Shown here piece by piece: positions 23,022 to 35,696 of a stretch of DNA of 64,000 bases. The translations under genes and the position numbers were made by a program. Where the stretch lies: NCBI RefSeq assembly GCF_000275845.1, contig NW_006766897.1:548321-612320 (forward strand), in the 5' to 3' direction. The notes under the pieces were generated by a model that was given only the letters and a program-made list of their open reading frames with translations, was not told the origin of the DNA and searched no databases. Position 1 is the stretch's first letter. Every line of letters begins with the position of its first letter. This DNA comes from Dichomitus squalens LYAD-421 SS1 (Eukaryota > Basidiomycota > Agaricomycetes > Polyporales > Polyporaceae).

Positions 23022-23612
23022 CGTGCTCCACGAGCAGGGCGGCCGCAGTCGCGGGCTCAGCGCAAGGCTGGAGGACGTGGGGGACCGATGCGTTGCAAGG
23101 AGGGCAGCCAGCAACGAACAGCTCGAGCTCCCTTCGCCTCCTGTAAGTACGGCCAGCGTGTGTAAGCTGCTGTTCGTCAGATCCATTCCTCATCAGGCTA
23201 GCACCGCCGCTTAATCATGAGAACACCCTTCTCTGATTCCTTTCCTGAATCCTCTGCCAAGATCGGCCGATTCCCGAGACGCTCAGCTTCATCGGTAGAC
23301 GCACGGGCACGCCTCCATTGACAATGCTATTGATTTTGACGAGCAAGAATTGCCAAATCGTCGAAACAGACTGTGCAGTATACATATACGTATGCGGGGT
23401 ACTCCATACTACAAATACCTTCATGTGAGGAGCGCATGATGATGTCGGGAAGCGTCGGGCTACCGTCAGACGACACAGTCGTACACTGAGCTGACAAGAC
23501 TATGTACAGTGATAGTGTTTAGGTTGCCTTATCTATCATAGGGGACCCAACAGATGTAGGATGCTGACTGTTGCGATCAAAGATGATCAACAGGCGAACC
23601 AGAAAGAATGCG
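23022..23612. other. Intergenic
   Basis: No gene seen. This would contain the promoter of the tentative small gene and the 3' UTR of the GH105-like gene. Confidence 0.35.
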
Positions 23613-25134
23613 CTACTTAGGCTTGGAGAATTCCTCAAAGTCACGCCAAGCCGCGTGCAACAGCAGAACGAACGCCTGGCCCTCGGGGCTGTAGCTGCCA
23701 GGGAGAGACGGAGTGTCGAACGTCTCTGGGTCGACGGTGTTGAGGAGCCAACCCCCCTCGTTGACGCTGGCCTTGATGACCTGAAGAGCACGGTAGGCGT
23801 TTGGGATGTGCGCGTGGCCCCTCTCATTCACCGTGGCCAGGCGGAACGAGACGGCTCCGAGCAGTGCAGTGGAGGCGCTGTCGGCGAAAGAGGTGTCCTG
23901 ATCGATGTAGTTGTAGAGCGTTCCGTTGACATGCTGCGGGATCCACACAAACGTCAGAAATGTCCTCGACCCTGGCGTCAAACCATCCTACCTGGTATGT
24001 CCATGCAGCAGTGAGGATCTCGTTGATCCAATCTAGGAGATCCTCCTGCTCGGTCCTGAAATTGTCGGCCTCGTTGGACCGAGCGATGGTCTCGAGGACG
24101 CGAAGCATGCCGGCGGCAGCCCAAGCATTGCCTATCGACAAGTAGGATGAGATCCTACTTGGAAACGCCGCAACTCGGAGGCTTATCGGACCGACTTACC
24201 GGTTCCCCAGTGGTTGTTGTCCTGCGACGAACCAAGCACGATATGTTTCCAGAGACCGCTTACATCGCGCAAGTATTGGCGATAGAGTTTGCATTGGTTG
24301 TAAGCCTCGGAGAGAAGCGCGGTCCCATTGGCGCCGCCCTGGATGGCGCCGTAGTACGCGATGAACGGAGGCGCCATGTAGACGAAGTCGGCCCTGAGAT
24401 AGGTGAGCCTCGGAACGCCGAAATGAAAGGAAGATCCCCTACCAGAGCTGAACCTCGCTTTCACGATGGGAAATGGCACCATCGTCGGTCCGGGGTGCGA
24501 CAGTCAGCAGGTACTCGAGCTGATTCTGGGCCGCAAGGGCGAACTTGTCGTCACTGGGATCGGTGCGCGTCCAGTTCGTAAGAAGCACAGCCACACCGAT
24601 ACCTAGCAAAAGGACGGGACGGTGAGCGTTTCTTCCTGTGGATAGCGGAAATGGGGCAGCTTTACTCACTAGCGGGATCGCCGACAGCACCATCACCGTC
24701 GATGAGGGGCCCGACAGCAGTGGGGTCGCTGATGTTATTCACAATACTGTATGCAGGAGGTCAATGACGGGCACAAAAACGTGTGAACATTGAAAGGATG
24801 TCTGACGCAGTGGCTTTCGCGATCACATCGGCCGCGATGTGGGAGGAGGCAAGTTGGGCTGGGGGAGGGATGGCGCCGTGGAACACTGATAGCTCTGGCC
24901 ACTCCAGCTCTGTCAAGGTCTCCAATTCCGTGCCGATCTCCCAGCTGCACGGCGTGCGTGTAAGAAGGCCGGATGGCGGATAGATGCTTTTTGTACGGAC
25001 CTGTGGGTGGCGATCGTCTGCAGATTCGTCTTGACCTTCGCGAGAGTGTCGTCATCGAAGCCTTTGACGGCGGTAGGGCTAGCGAGGACGGCAGAACAGG
25101 CGACGAAAAGCGTAAGGAGAGTGCCGAAGGCCAT
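23613..25134 (-). CDS. Secreted GH105-like hydrolase (unsaturated rhamnogalacturonyl hydrolase family)
   Basis: Eight exons give about 380 aa. The signal peptide is MAFGTLLTLFVACSAVLA, followed by a helical, six-hairpin (alpha/alpha)6-type protein. Family-like stretches are DPTAVGPLIDGDGAVGDPA, LWADFVYMAPPFIAYYGAIQ (this Asp corresponds to the catalytic Asp region of YteR-type enzymes), NNHWGTGNAWAAAGMLRVLE, and the C-terminal SPEGQAFVLLLHAAWRDFEE. Enzymes of PF07470 remove unsaturated uronic residues from pectin fragments after lyase cleavage, so a role in plant cell-wall breakdown is likely. All seven introns are 45-75 nt with GT/AG ends. Activity and substrate are inferred. Some fungal homologues of this type are uncharacterised. 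Confidence 0.8.
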
Positions 25135-26214
25135 GTCTGTCTCCAGCGAAAGGACAGGCGGGGGGAGGGAAGCGGCGGAAGAGCCTGGGGCGGCGACACA
25201 TCGAGCTCCCTCATCCGGGCTAAATATCGACTCTCAGATACCGAGACAAGAGGTATGCTGCGGGGTAAATGCGGGTTTTGTTGGGAGGCTGACGGGAGCC
25301 CCTGGTCCCGATCGCGATTGGTTTGACCATGAATTTCTCGTACCGAACATGATTCCACGAACGTTACGATGTCAAATTCGAGACCGGTCAGATGAGCGCA
25401 GCGCCTAAACGCCGCCGTGTTTTAGTTGCACCTGCCCTTGCATTGATGCCAATAGACAATTCGTTGTTAGTATTGCGACCCTGATTCGGCGTGATCCAAC
25501 GACGCACGTTGTTCACGGCGACGGTCCGACACCGATTTGCGAAGCGTGCGTTGCACGTCCTTTAAGCTGTTTGAATACTTACCTGTCGCAGACAGCTCGT
25601 CGAAGCGGGCCAACAATATCGTCATGACGCATGTGACATCGCGCATGACTGGCATGCTGCCGTGATTGTTCACTGTGCTTTACTTATCTGTAGAGCAAGG
25701 AATCAGTGCTTCCTGTCTCTGTCTTCACAGAAGACCGTAAGTGCCACACATGCAGCGTTGGGATGAGGCGCGTACGCCATAGGAGGTGCGGAATCCAGAC
25801 CCCATCCCTAGGTGTCTCGGCGGTCTGATAAGCTAAACGAGGCAGAGACCACCTGTCGTGACAATCCCTGCACAATCGGCGCCGAAATGACTGTGTGGGT
25901 TGTCCAGGCGTTGTTCAAGATATGCGTAGATGATCAGATTTTCATCTAGCCGGGCTCTGTTGGAGCTTGCAATACGTCGCTGAAATGTGTTGACTGAGCT
26001 CGGCGAGTGTGCAGGCACTGGCCGTACAGACACATGATCCACCTTTGCGCGCCTGTATCGGCGCCGCAGAGCGGCGCCAGAGGCGGCGGCCAAACATAGC
26101 AAAACAGCCGCCTGAGGGCGACCCGGTGTGGCGAAGCGTGGTGGCTGCTTCCGTACACAGTCTCATCTTCTCGATTTCGGTCTCTTATTGGCTCTGCCTA
26201 CGGTCTAGCGTCGC
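25135..26214. other. Divergent promoter region between the GH105-like gene and THO2
   Basis: About 1.1 kb. Short open frames near 25,830-26,320 run on both strands but show no domain or plausible splicing. No repeat or RNA was seen. Confidence 0.4.
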
Positions 26215-29200
26215 ATGGATATCCTTGAGTCGACGCAGGAATGCTTGGACAACTGGGAGAGCGGAGGCAGCACGGAATGGTGCGTCGCGGATCGTCTGCA
26301 TATGTTCATTCTCAATTCATTGACATCGTGGCGACAGTCGCAACCTCCTTGCTCGTCCTCATTCTAACCCACACGATCCCGACTGTAATGCTGCGCTAAC
26401 GACGGCGTACCACGCGTTACTGTCCGCTACTCTTCTCTCCTGGTCTCCCAAAAAGTCGCTGTCGGTGAACGACGTCATTGCCTTCGTCCGTTCCGTGATC
26501 GACCACCTGCCCTCTACGTCCGCCGGTTCGGAGAACAACCCTAATGTCGTCGCCTTCGGAGAGATACTGGTGGACATCATATGGGCCATCGACTCGGAGC
26601 TCGAGGAGATCCTTGGAGACGCGAAGGGCACGGCGACCACCGCTGAACAGGGCTCGCTATCTGCGGCTACCGTGGCACAGGCGGTGAAGGCCAGGAGTAA
26701 TGCAGAGTCAGACAAGGAAACCCTGGTGGCAGTCGTGAGAAGGCTCCTGGTAGGTGTCATGTATCTTCTGCGATCATATCTGGCACCCTTGGAACCTAGA
26801 GAGAATTGGATTCGTCATGAGTGGTTTGGGCCGCAGACTCGTGTCTATTCGTACTTCTCAAACTCTTCCTTTAAAACCAGTTTTCAATAGCCATGGTTCG
26901 AGTCGAACGTCCGAGCCGTTGATGCTGGTCTCATTGAAGTGAGTGGGGCCTACCCTGCAAGTAGTGCGCATCACGATACTAAACGGACTGTCGTATGCGT
27001 TCACCGCAGCAGTGATAGGCAGGTTGAATCCGTTATATTTTGCCTTGCCTTCCGTGATATGGGATTTAGCAAGACCACACAAAATGTTCTTGTGCAGACG
27101 CACCGTCTGACCTGTTGTCCCGGTTCGCACATGGGCAACCTTGCTTCCCTCTCTACTACAGTGGATGCCTGCACGCCTCTCGTTACCCATCTTCTCGATT
27201 CTGTACCACTCCTTGCTAACTGCATACATCCAGGTTATCGGCGTACTTGACCCCACCATTTGCCGGGAGAGGCTCGACCTGGGGCTAGTCGCAAGCGTCG
27301 GTCTGGTTGGAGACAAGCTGGCATTCGAACGGAAGGAAATCCGGACGCGGACCGGCCTATTGTGAGCCCTCGCCTTCTCCCCACCCTCGCAAGCTCTGAC
27401 TCTAGACGACAGCTACAAGCAGAACAAGTTCAACTTACTCCGAGAGCAGTCGGAAGGTTACAGCAAGTTGACCACAGAACTGACGAGTAGCCTTGGTCCC
27501 TCCCATTCGCCGTCAACCGGGTACCCTTCCGAGCCCATTGAGGCAATCGAGGCTCGCGCTCGGCCCACATGGGAGCGTGCCCTGGGCCTCATTGGCTATT
27601 TCGATCTGGACCCCAACCGCGCCCTAGATATCATACTTGATGTCTTTTCTGTTCATCTCGCCACGCATCACAGCTTCTTCCTGTCGCTGCTATCATTCTC
27701 TCCATGGGGCTCTAAGACGCGCCGTGCCATCAAACAAGAAGATATGGCCGTCGAACCCGATCTCAGTCAGTACAAAGACAAGAGCCTTACGGAAGTCCTC
27801 AAGATCGCGGAGGAACGATCAGGCGTTCAGTTGAACGACAGTGGTGACAACACCAGTCGGGTTTTGGCCCAGGTCCTGGGGTTCAAGTTCACATACTATC
27901 AGGTTCGTCAGTACAACGAGCAAGGGTGGGAGGTGTAACTGACTATTGTGCTAGTCACCGGATGTCATGGAGAAACCCCCTCAGAATTTGTACCTGATGG
28001 CAGCGATACTCATCCGTGAAGGCTTCTTGGCGTTGGAGGATCTGTACCCACATGTACGTCTGGTCTGTCATGGACCACCAAACACGAACGCTTACATTGA
28101 AATTGCATCTAGATAGGTCCTGCAGATGAGAGCATGGGCGACCTCCACAAGGCATACTTGACCAATGTCGAGAACCGCATTGCTGGAGCCAAGGTCAGTC
28201 AGCTCGCGATGGCAGCTCCTCTCGAGTCGAGCGGGCCCTCGAGCACAAAGGCACGTCCCACAGCTCCAGAACCGAAGGAAGAGGTAGTAGAGAAGGTAGC
28301 GCCAAATCAGAAGCTAGGACTTTTGAATGCGTTGCTTTCTGTGGGTGCTCTGCGTCCCGCAATCTCCATTCTGTCCAAATTCCCTTGGATGGTCGATGCG
28401 TACCCCGAGCTCGCAGATCTGATGCTTCGTGTGCTGAAGCATTCGATTGCTCCGTTGTTTGACTCGAATTTACCGCCGAGAAACAAGTCTGCGAGTTTCA
28501 TGAAGCCTCGCGCTCGGTACGGCGCCACGGGTGTAGTCCCAGCGCCGGAACGCAGACCGCAATTGACACTGGTTGCGCCCACCCCGCCGAGTACCAGCAC
28601 GGTAGAATTCGTGTTCTTCTTCCCAGATTGGGTCGAGCGTGTGCCTACATGTTCTTCTTTCGATGATCTCGTGGACGTGTTGGAACCGTTGATGTGCTTC
28701 ATTGGGCTGCACATATCCCGTGACACATCTTTCCTTACGAAGCTCCTCCGAGTTGGGCGGCAGCACATCACGACTACCGTGAGTCCACCCTTCCCTCAGC
28801 GTCATTTTACGACATCTCACAGAAATACCCTCAGGTCGAGGTGGAACCAGAGACCAAGAGACCCGTAGGAACCCCGGATCCATCGCACCCCGTTATGGTC
28901 TTTTGGTTCAAGCTCCTGCGTCGATATATCCTTCCTGCGCTACCACTGATCCGCGGGAATGCTGTCTGCACGGTGGACGTGTGGAACGTCTTGCGACAGT
29001 TCGAGATCACCCTTCGTTGGCAACTATACGGGGAGTGGAAAACGAGCACTTACAAGTCGCACCCGGAGCTCCGTGTACGACAAGTGCAAACGGACAGGGA
29101 AGCCAAGGGTATCCTTCGCCGTCTCTCACACAACACCATCGATACCCTATCCGGCGCTGTCGCGAAGCTCGCGTATTCCAATCCGTGCATCTTCTTCACC

Positions 29201-32200
29201 AATGCTGTCAATCAGGTCATGGCCTACGACAACTTAGCTGGGGTCGTGATTCAGTCACTGAATTATGTGACGCTCATGGGTTTCGACGTGCTCGTGTACA
29301 TCATTCTGGACGCCTTCGCCAATCCCAACAAAGAGAGGGTGAAGGATGACGGTGTCAACATATCCGATTGGCTACAGAGTACGTCGCCAGTATGTGGTAT
29401 CTGCTGCCTTTGACTCACCGTCACTTCAGGTCTTGCCTCGTTTACCGGCATGCTGTTCCGCCGATACAGCGCTGATCTAACGCCGCTCCTCACTTACGTC
29501 GTGCACCAGTTGCAGAACGGGCAGACAACGGAGATTGTGGTGTTCCGCGAACTCATTTGGAAAATGGCGGGCATCGAGCCACTCCCCAGTCTATCGGATT
29601 CTCAGATCGCTGCTATGGCCGGAGGACCAACCTTGCGGATAGAGGCCGTCGCTTCAAGTACGCGCGGTGCACGGCTCGACCCCGGAGATGCGACGTACAA
29701 GGGACCGCACCGTCTGGGCAAGGCACTCCTCGACTCCTCGCTCGCGCTTCCTCTACTCGTCCAAGTTGCTCAGCAACGGCAATCATGCGTTTACCGAGCG
29801 CCTGACGCTCATCTCAAGTCTCTCGCTAGTCTGTTCGACACAGTATGTATACTATGTTTCTGCCTATGGCCTAACCGCTGACGTCTCCGTCAGACGCACG
29901 GCGTCCTGCTGCAATACTTGGAGCTGCTTACAACGCCGACCGTCATTAGCCCTGAAGACTATGCCACGAAGGTCGTACCTCCTCTTGCCGAGCTGAACGA
30001 GAAGTATGGCATCTGCCCGCCTATCTGCATGCAGATCTACAGGCCGATCCTCCACGGAAAGTTGCTTGTGAGTCGTCCATATGTATATGTCATAGGCTCA
30101 TGACTGATGTACCTCAGGCTGCCGCCCTTGCTTTGCAGGAGAAAGAGCGCGTGGCGAGCGAGGAAGCGGAGAAGCGACTGAAAGCTGCTCTCCTGACAGC
30201 GAAGCGTGAGCCAAATGCCACCGCGTCGCGCGTGGCCTCTCCTCATCCCGGCGCGGATGGCACCACAAATGGCGACGTGCCTGCGGAGGCCAAACCACCA
30301 ATTTCAGATTCTCCCTCTGGTGATGTCATGATGGAGTCGATGGAGAAGATTGCTACGCCTCCTGAGGTATGTAAAGTCTTTCAATGGTCTGCATAAGTGC
30401 ATTGACTTATTACGAACAGACACCATGGCTTCCTGAGCTCCAGCCCCTGTTCGAGGATGTGAAGAAGATGGCCCCCGCTCCTGCATCAGAGATCATTGGG
30501 TGTGTGCGCTAAGCAGATATAATAGTAGCGTCAAACCTAATGCTCTCATTAGGCCCGCCTTCTACCTGACGTTCTGGCAGCTATCTACTTATGACCTCTC
30601 TCCCCCGGCTGCAAGGTATGACGAAGAATGCACGGCGTTGCGCACTTTGAGTCGTGCCGAGGACTCCAATTACAATCAGGCGGACCGCTCCGCAGATCGT
30701 GCTAAGCGCATGACCGCCAACACCTACCGAGATCGGCGGAATAGGATCAATGCTGTCGTGTCTGCGCTAAGTCAGGAGTTCAAGGAGCAGACTGCGAATC
30801 GTGCATTTACCATCAAGCGCCTTGCCCGTGAGAAGCACCATTGGTTCGCACACAGTGAGTTCATTTTGGGCCTGCGAAGGCGTGAGCTGAACATGAGCGC
30901 CCAGATCCCAAAGCTATTACCCTCGCCGCCTGCATCATTGAATACTGTATTCAACCACGATGCTTAATCTCGCCTATGGATGCCGACTTTTGTGCCCAGT
31001 TTATCAAGGTCATGCACTTGCAGGGTACTCCTGGCTTTTCGACACTCCAGACCTACGACAAGGTTCGTTGAGCTGTCTTCCGTGATCTAGTCGTTGTCAC
31101 ACTAAGCGATACATGCTAGATTCTTGGAGAGCACATCAAGGTCGTTATCTTCTCTTGCAGCGAATATGAAGCTCGTAACTATGGTATGTGGCGCTGAACG
31201 GTCTGCTCTGTACCTATATTGATGGTGGACGACAAGGTCGGTTCTTGCTTGGGGTTTTGACGGACATACAGAAGTGGTCCCAAGACGAGCAACTGTTCAC
31301 GCAAGAGAACCGGACGAAGAGTGGTGGAGCAGTCGCCCTGTTGCCTGGTCTGCAACGCCGTTGGACGTCAAAGTCGGTCATCGCGCAGGAGGATTTGATC
31401 AAGTGGAGCGATTTCAAGACGGTCGTCAAGAAGTGGCACCGTAAGCTCTGCAAGGTGCGAATTGGATCATTGTGCCCACTTTCAGCTGTGTAGTGATGTC
31501 GTTGCAGTGTCTGACGGAGTCCATCGAGTCGGGCGAGTTCATGCACGTGTACAACACGATCATCCTTCTGAAGGAGATTTTGCCGGTGTTCCCGATCGCT
31601 TCCATTTCCGAGTTCAGTGGCCTGAACATAAGTAGAGCCATTGAAAAGTTCCTGGAGAAGGAGGAACGAGGGGATCTCAAAATCCTTGGTCGAGCGTATG
31701 CCTTCCTCCTATATACTCAGGGCTGATGTGTGTTCTGACCTAGCACTACAGCTACTACGCAAGTCTGAAGAAGCGAGAGCCTATTTGGGCAGCTCCCTCA
31801 AAGGTGAGCCGTGGCCCCCTGAATGTCTACAGCGATGCTGATAAAATTCGAAGCCTGCTCCGCCGGCCTCAAGAACTCCAGTTCCACCCTCGCAGCCCGA
31901 GAAGCCTCGCAATGGCACCCCAACTGCCCCTGCCAGCCAGGCAGCTGCGGATCAACGCAGGCCAGCTCTCTCTTCCGCGCCATCAGGTCCCAAGGCACAT
32001 GTCGCGCAGACTGCAAACACAGCTTCGTCTGCTGCCCCAGACCGAAGCGGGACTCCGACATCCACAAAGCTGGCACTCGACAGGTATGCAGTGCGCTTGA
32101 GGTTGTCTCGTGCAGTCACGTATATTTTCTTTTGTTACAGTGTTCCGCGTCCAGAAGTTGTCAAGAGGGTCAGACCTGAACCGAAAATTGCGGCCGATGG

Positions 32201-34050
32201 CAAGCCGGCGGCAGAAGCGAAGACTACTCCCCAGGGAGATGCCATGGATGTCGATCAACCAATACCGCATTCAGCCTCGCACAATGATATGACCGTCTCC
32301 AACGCATCCAAAGGTGTTGCGCCTATTGCGACTTCTTTCAGCGAACCCGTGCGCATCTCTCGTCCCCCCACACCCAGTCAACCAGCGGCAGTCCGGGCCG
32401 CTGCTGGCAGGCCAATCCCAAGTTCGCCTAGGGGCTCTCTCAGTAATCTCGATTTCCAGGGAGGGCGTCCAGAGCCACCACAGATCATGCCACCTCCCTC
32501 CAAACCTAGTCAAACGCTGTCTGCGCAAGAGCTCCGAGAGACTGCGAAGCAATCACGAACTGAGAGAAGCGACACTCAGCCTCCCACGGAGCCGCGTTCG
32601 CAAGCCCCTGCTCCTTCGCCACGCCGCAGGTCGCCTTCACCTTCGAGCCGGCCTGGTACAAGAAACCCAAGCTCGGAGTCAAGAGCGAGCGGGGATCGCC
32701 GATCGGCTCGAGGAGACAAGGGTGATGATAAGCGTTCCGAGCGTGAGCCCCGTCCAGAGGGACGTGAAGTTTCGCGTCGGGAAAGCATCCGTAGCGAGCG
32801 CAGAGCGGGTCGCGAAGACCGAGATAAAGATGGTGAGCGCGATAGGGACAGGGGACGAGATAGGCATGGTGAGCGCGACAGGAGGGACCGCGATCGTGAG
32901 CACCGCGACCGCGAGGAAAAGCGCGAACGTGATAGGGAACGCGACCGAGATGGTAGTCACAGGGAGCGTGAACGGGATCGTGACCGAGACCGCGACCGCC
33001 ATCGCCGAGACGAGAAGGATCGAGACCGCGAGAGTCGCAAGGAGCGCGAGACAGGGCGAGGGTCAGCAGCTGCGCTTCCGACCACTCCTGGTGCTGATGA
33101 ACGCGGACTGCCGAGTAGACCTGAGACTGGTGGCCGCCATCGTGGTGATGAGTCTCTTGGGAAGCGGCGCCGTGGCGGTGACGACGAGGTGAGTCATATT
33201 CACTGCCGGTGGTCAACCTGGGTTTGCTCATTTACTAAACGAAAGGCGGACCGCTCTTCTAAGCGTTCGTCTCGAAAAGATAGCCATCACGAAGACCGCA
33301 GCCGTCGCTCGTCCGAAAAGGATGGTCACGAGCGAGGTGGGCGTGATTCCGACCGTCGTCGAAAGGATCGAGACGGGGGAGACGGAGAGGGCAAGAGCTT
33401 ATCAATCGACACGAAGGTAAGGTCTCGGGCCACTTTCGCCGAGATTAGTCTCATTCACGTCTCTCCTGCAGCTGGGCGACAAGCGGATACTAGAAGGACC
33501 TGCTTCCGCTAAGGCGTTGCCCCCTTCGACTCCATCTGCACCTCGTGCAATGACGAGTGGAGATGGATCCCGCAAAGACGGTCGTGACCGGGATTGGAAG
33601 CGCGACCAACCCCCACATGCTCCTCCAACTGCCAACGGAGGCTTGCAGGAGCCAAGCCAGGGCGGTAGCCTACGTTCACGTATCTCTGCTGCGCCGGTTG
33701 ACAGGGACTCGTCTCGTGGGCTGCCACCAAACCCTTCAGTGTCCTCCGGTGACAGGAAGCAAGACGATGATCGCGATGGTGGCAGAAAGCGCACGGTATC
33801 TGGTAAGTCTTTTACTCCTCTTGACCATGCATTGTGCAGGAACTAGCTGCTGACCACCACGCGTTTTGCAGACCGTGAGAGGGACGCGCCTGAGACGACG
33901 GGGATCATCGAACCTACTGCCCAAGCTCCAAAGCGCCCCCGTCTCATTCGCGATCGTTACAATACTACTTCCAGTGGCGGTTTGGCAAAGCGGGTGCTTC
34001 CAATCGATCCCCAAGCCGCAGACAAGGCTCGGGCGGCCCGCAAGGACTAG
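26215..34050 (+). CDS. THO2: THO complex subunit 2 (Tho2/THOC2)
   Basis: About 2,100 aa in at least 16 exons. I place the start at 26215 (MDILESTQECLDNWESGGST), joined by an intron at about 26279-26336 to RNLLARPHSNPHDPDC. Tho2 landmarks are GVLDPTICRERLDLGLVAS, LFYKQNKFNLLREQSEGYSK, QSPDVMEKPPQNLYLMAAIL, RWQLYGEWKTSTYKSHPELR, LYSKLLSNGNHAF-type positions near 29,760, and PDADFC-like MDADFCAQFIKVMHLQGTPG. The C-terminus (32,600-33,060) is an RD/RE/RS-rich tail ending AARKD. THO couples transcription to mRNA export and guards against R-loops. The intron at 26750-27233 is 484 nt, about eight times the others. The upstream start exon is inferred from a single splice join. Confidence 0.92.
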
Positions 34051-34534
34051 TCGCGACGCTAGATTACTCCGTGTAGCATACATCGCTATCGCGCATTGTT
34101 ACTGTACTTTCTCTCCACTCGATGCTTTCCTCCCGAAAATCTCCTTGGGATCATTCCAGTGTTCAATCTATCTACCCTTTCACACAAGGGTGTGCACCCA
34201 TCCTATTCAAGAGGCAACTGTTCTCATCTCTACATGTCACGTTTTGAAGCTCCTGGTTGAAGCACATTACAAATGTGGGTGAAGTTACATGCTATGCTAC
34301 AAGTTGAATTGCATTAGTGCGGCATCGATGTTGGATCAAGATGCTCTTCCGATTGGGGTGGGGGGAAAGTGGCGTTGGAAACAATGCATGGGGAAAGTGT
34401 GGTGGAAGGACTATTATGTGTAGGTCCGAGATGTGGTAGGTCCGAGATTACAGTCGAACTGCCCCGAGGCGAGTTGAATCGACACATTCTGGAAATGCCA
34501 AGTATATATGGATGAATAGATGCCAGAGAGCCCG
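34051..34534. other. Convergent intergenic region
   Basis: This separates the 3' ends of THO2 and the GTP cyclohydrolase gene. A short direct repeat GTAGGTCCGAGAT occurs twice near 34,420-34,450, too short to interpret. Confidence 0.4.
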
Positions 34535-35696
34535 TTACCGGCCCTTGATAAGTGTGAGGAACTCCTCACGAGTCTTCTGTTGCGTGCGGAAGCACCCAAG
34601 CATGCAGGACGTCACGGTCACTGCGCCCGGCTTCTGAACGCCACGCATCGTCATGCACATATGCCTGTGAGGAGTGAAAGCTGGTCAGTCTGCAATCGGA
34701 GGATGGGCGTGAAATTGAGGGGGAACTCACGTCGCCTCCATTACGACAGCGACGCCGCGAGGACGGATCGCTTCTTGGACAGCGAGCGCGACCTGCTTCG
34801 TCAGTCGTTCCTGGACCTGCAGCCGGCGGCTGAAAGTCTCGGCAATGCGAGCGAGTTTAGAAAGGCCGAGCACCAGTTTGTTCGGAATGTAGGCTATCGC
34901 AATCTGCACATAGTGAGAAAGCTTCTGCAGCTGCGGGGCCGGGAGACATAGAAACTCACCTTGCCCGTAAATGGAACAAGGTGATGTTCGCACAGGCTAG
35001 AAATATCAATGTCGCGAACAAGCACCATTTCTTCGTGGTCCTCTTCGAAGACGGCATCGTTTATGATGTCTAGTGAACTAGTAAGACGAAATCCGACGCG
35101 AGCAGAGCGGCAGAATATGTGATCTTGACTAACCTGCTAGACGTTCCTCATAGCCCCGAGTCATCCAGAGGAGGGCCTTCGCATAACGATCGGGGGTTTT
35201 GAGCAGCCCTTCCCTGTCAGGATCCTCTCCGATACATTCCAGAATTGTGCGTACTGCGGCCGAGAGCTTCTTTTCGCGTTCCGCACGTTCCTCTGGGGTT
35301 GCATTCAAACGCAGGTGGGTAGACTTTGCTTCGCAGTCCGGTAGGGAATGTCAGTTCGTCCCGATAGCCGTAGCACGGCAAGAGATTAGTGAACTTACCG
35401 GGCCATCCAAGACCATTCGCATCCGGCAGAGGACTTCCCACCTTGCCTGCGGCCTTGGAAGTATACAGAGGCGTTGTTATTCCAGATGGAGGGCGGAAGC
35501 CGTAGCCTTCAAGCCTGTGCGTCGGACCCACATGACGCTGCGACGATGATCCCCCTACCCCATCATGGTCGTGAGCCTCCGGCTCCTCGGCGATAGCATC
35601 CTGCGAGTCTTGCTGCAGCTTGACCTTCCGGAGGCTCTCCGAAAGCTGGCTTTGGCTCGCAGGGTCATCGAGAGACATGACGGTAAGAGCAGACAA
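34535..35696 (-). CDS. FOL2: GTP cyclohydrolase I
   Basis: Five exons. The N-terminal extension starts at 35696 ([15 protein letters not shown]) or at the next in-frame ATG (35678). The catalytic domain begins [16 protein letters not shown] and continues with [38 protein letters not shown] (the Cys-Glu-His-His zinc and active-site motif), [20 protein letters not shown], and [20 protein letters not shown]. It then reads [19 protein letters not shown] with the second zinc Cys, and ends [12 protein letters not shown]. The enzyme converts GTP to dihydroneopterin triphosphate, the first step of folate and pterin synthesis. All catalytic residues I can place are present. The first intron is short and uses acceptor GCGAAG, which gives WPAKSTHL. 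Confidence 0.95.

Noticed and set aside
22323..23186. Uninterrupted minus-strand frame of 287 codons
   Set aside because: Composition is unlike a folded protein and good splice sites interrupt it. Only the short spliced signal-peptide version was kept, at low confidence.
26870..26960. GGTTCGAGTC in the long THO2 intron as a possible intronic tRNA B-box
   Set aside because: No A-box at suitable distance and no cloverleaf on either strand.
26858..27316. Minus-strand frame of about 150 codons in and beyond the THO2 intron
   Set aside because: It overlaps the next THO2 exon antisense and shows no family resemblance.
32820..33060. Apparent DNA tandem repeat of GAGCGCGA/GACCGCGA units
   Set aside because: This is simply the coding of the RD/RE-rich tail of Tho2, not an independent satellite or CRISPR.
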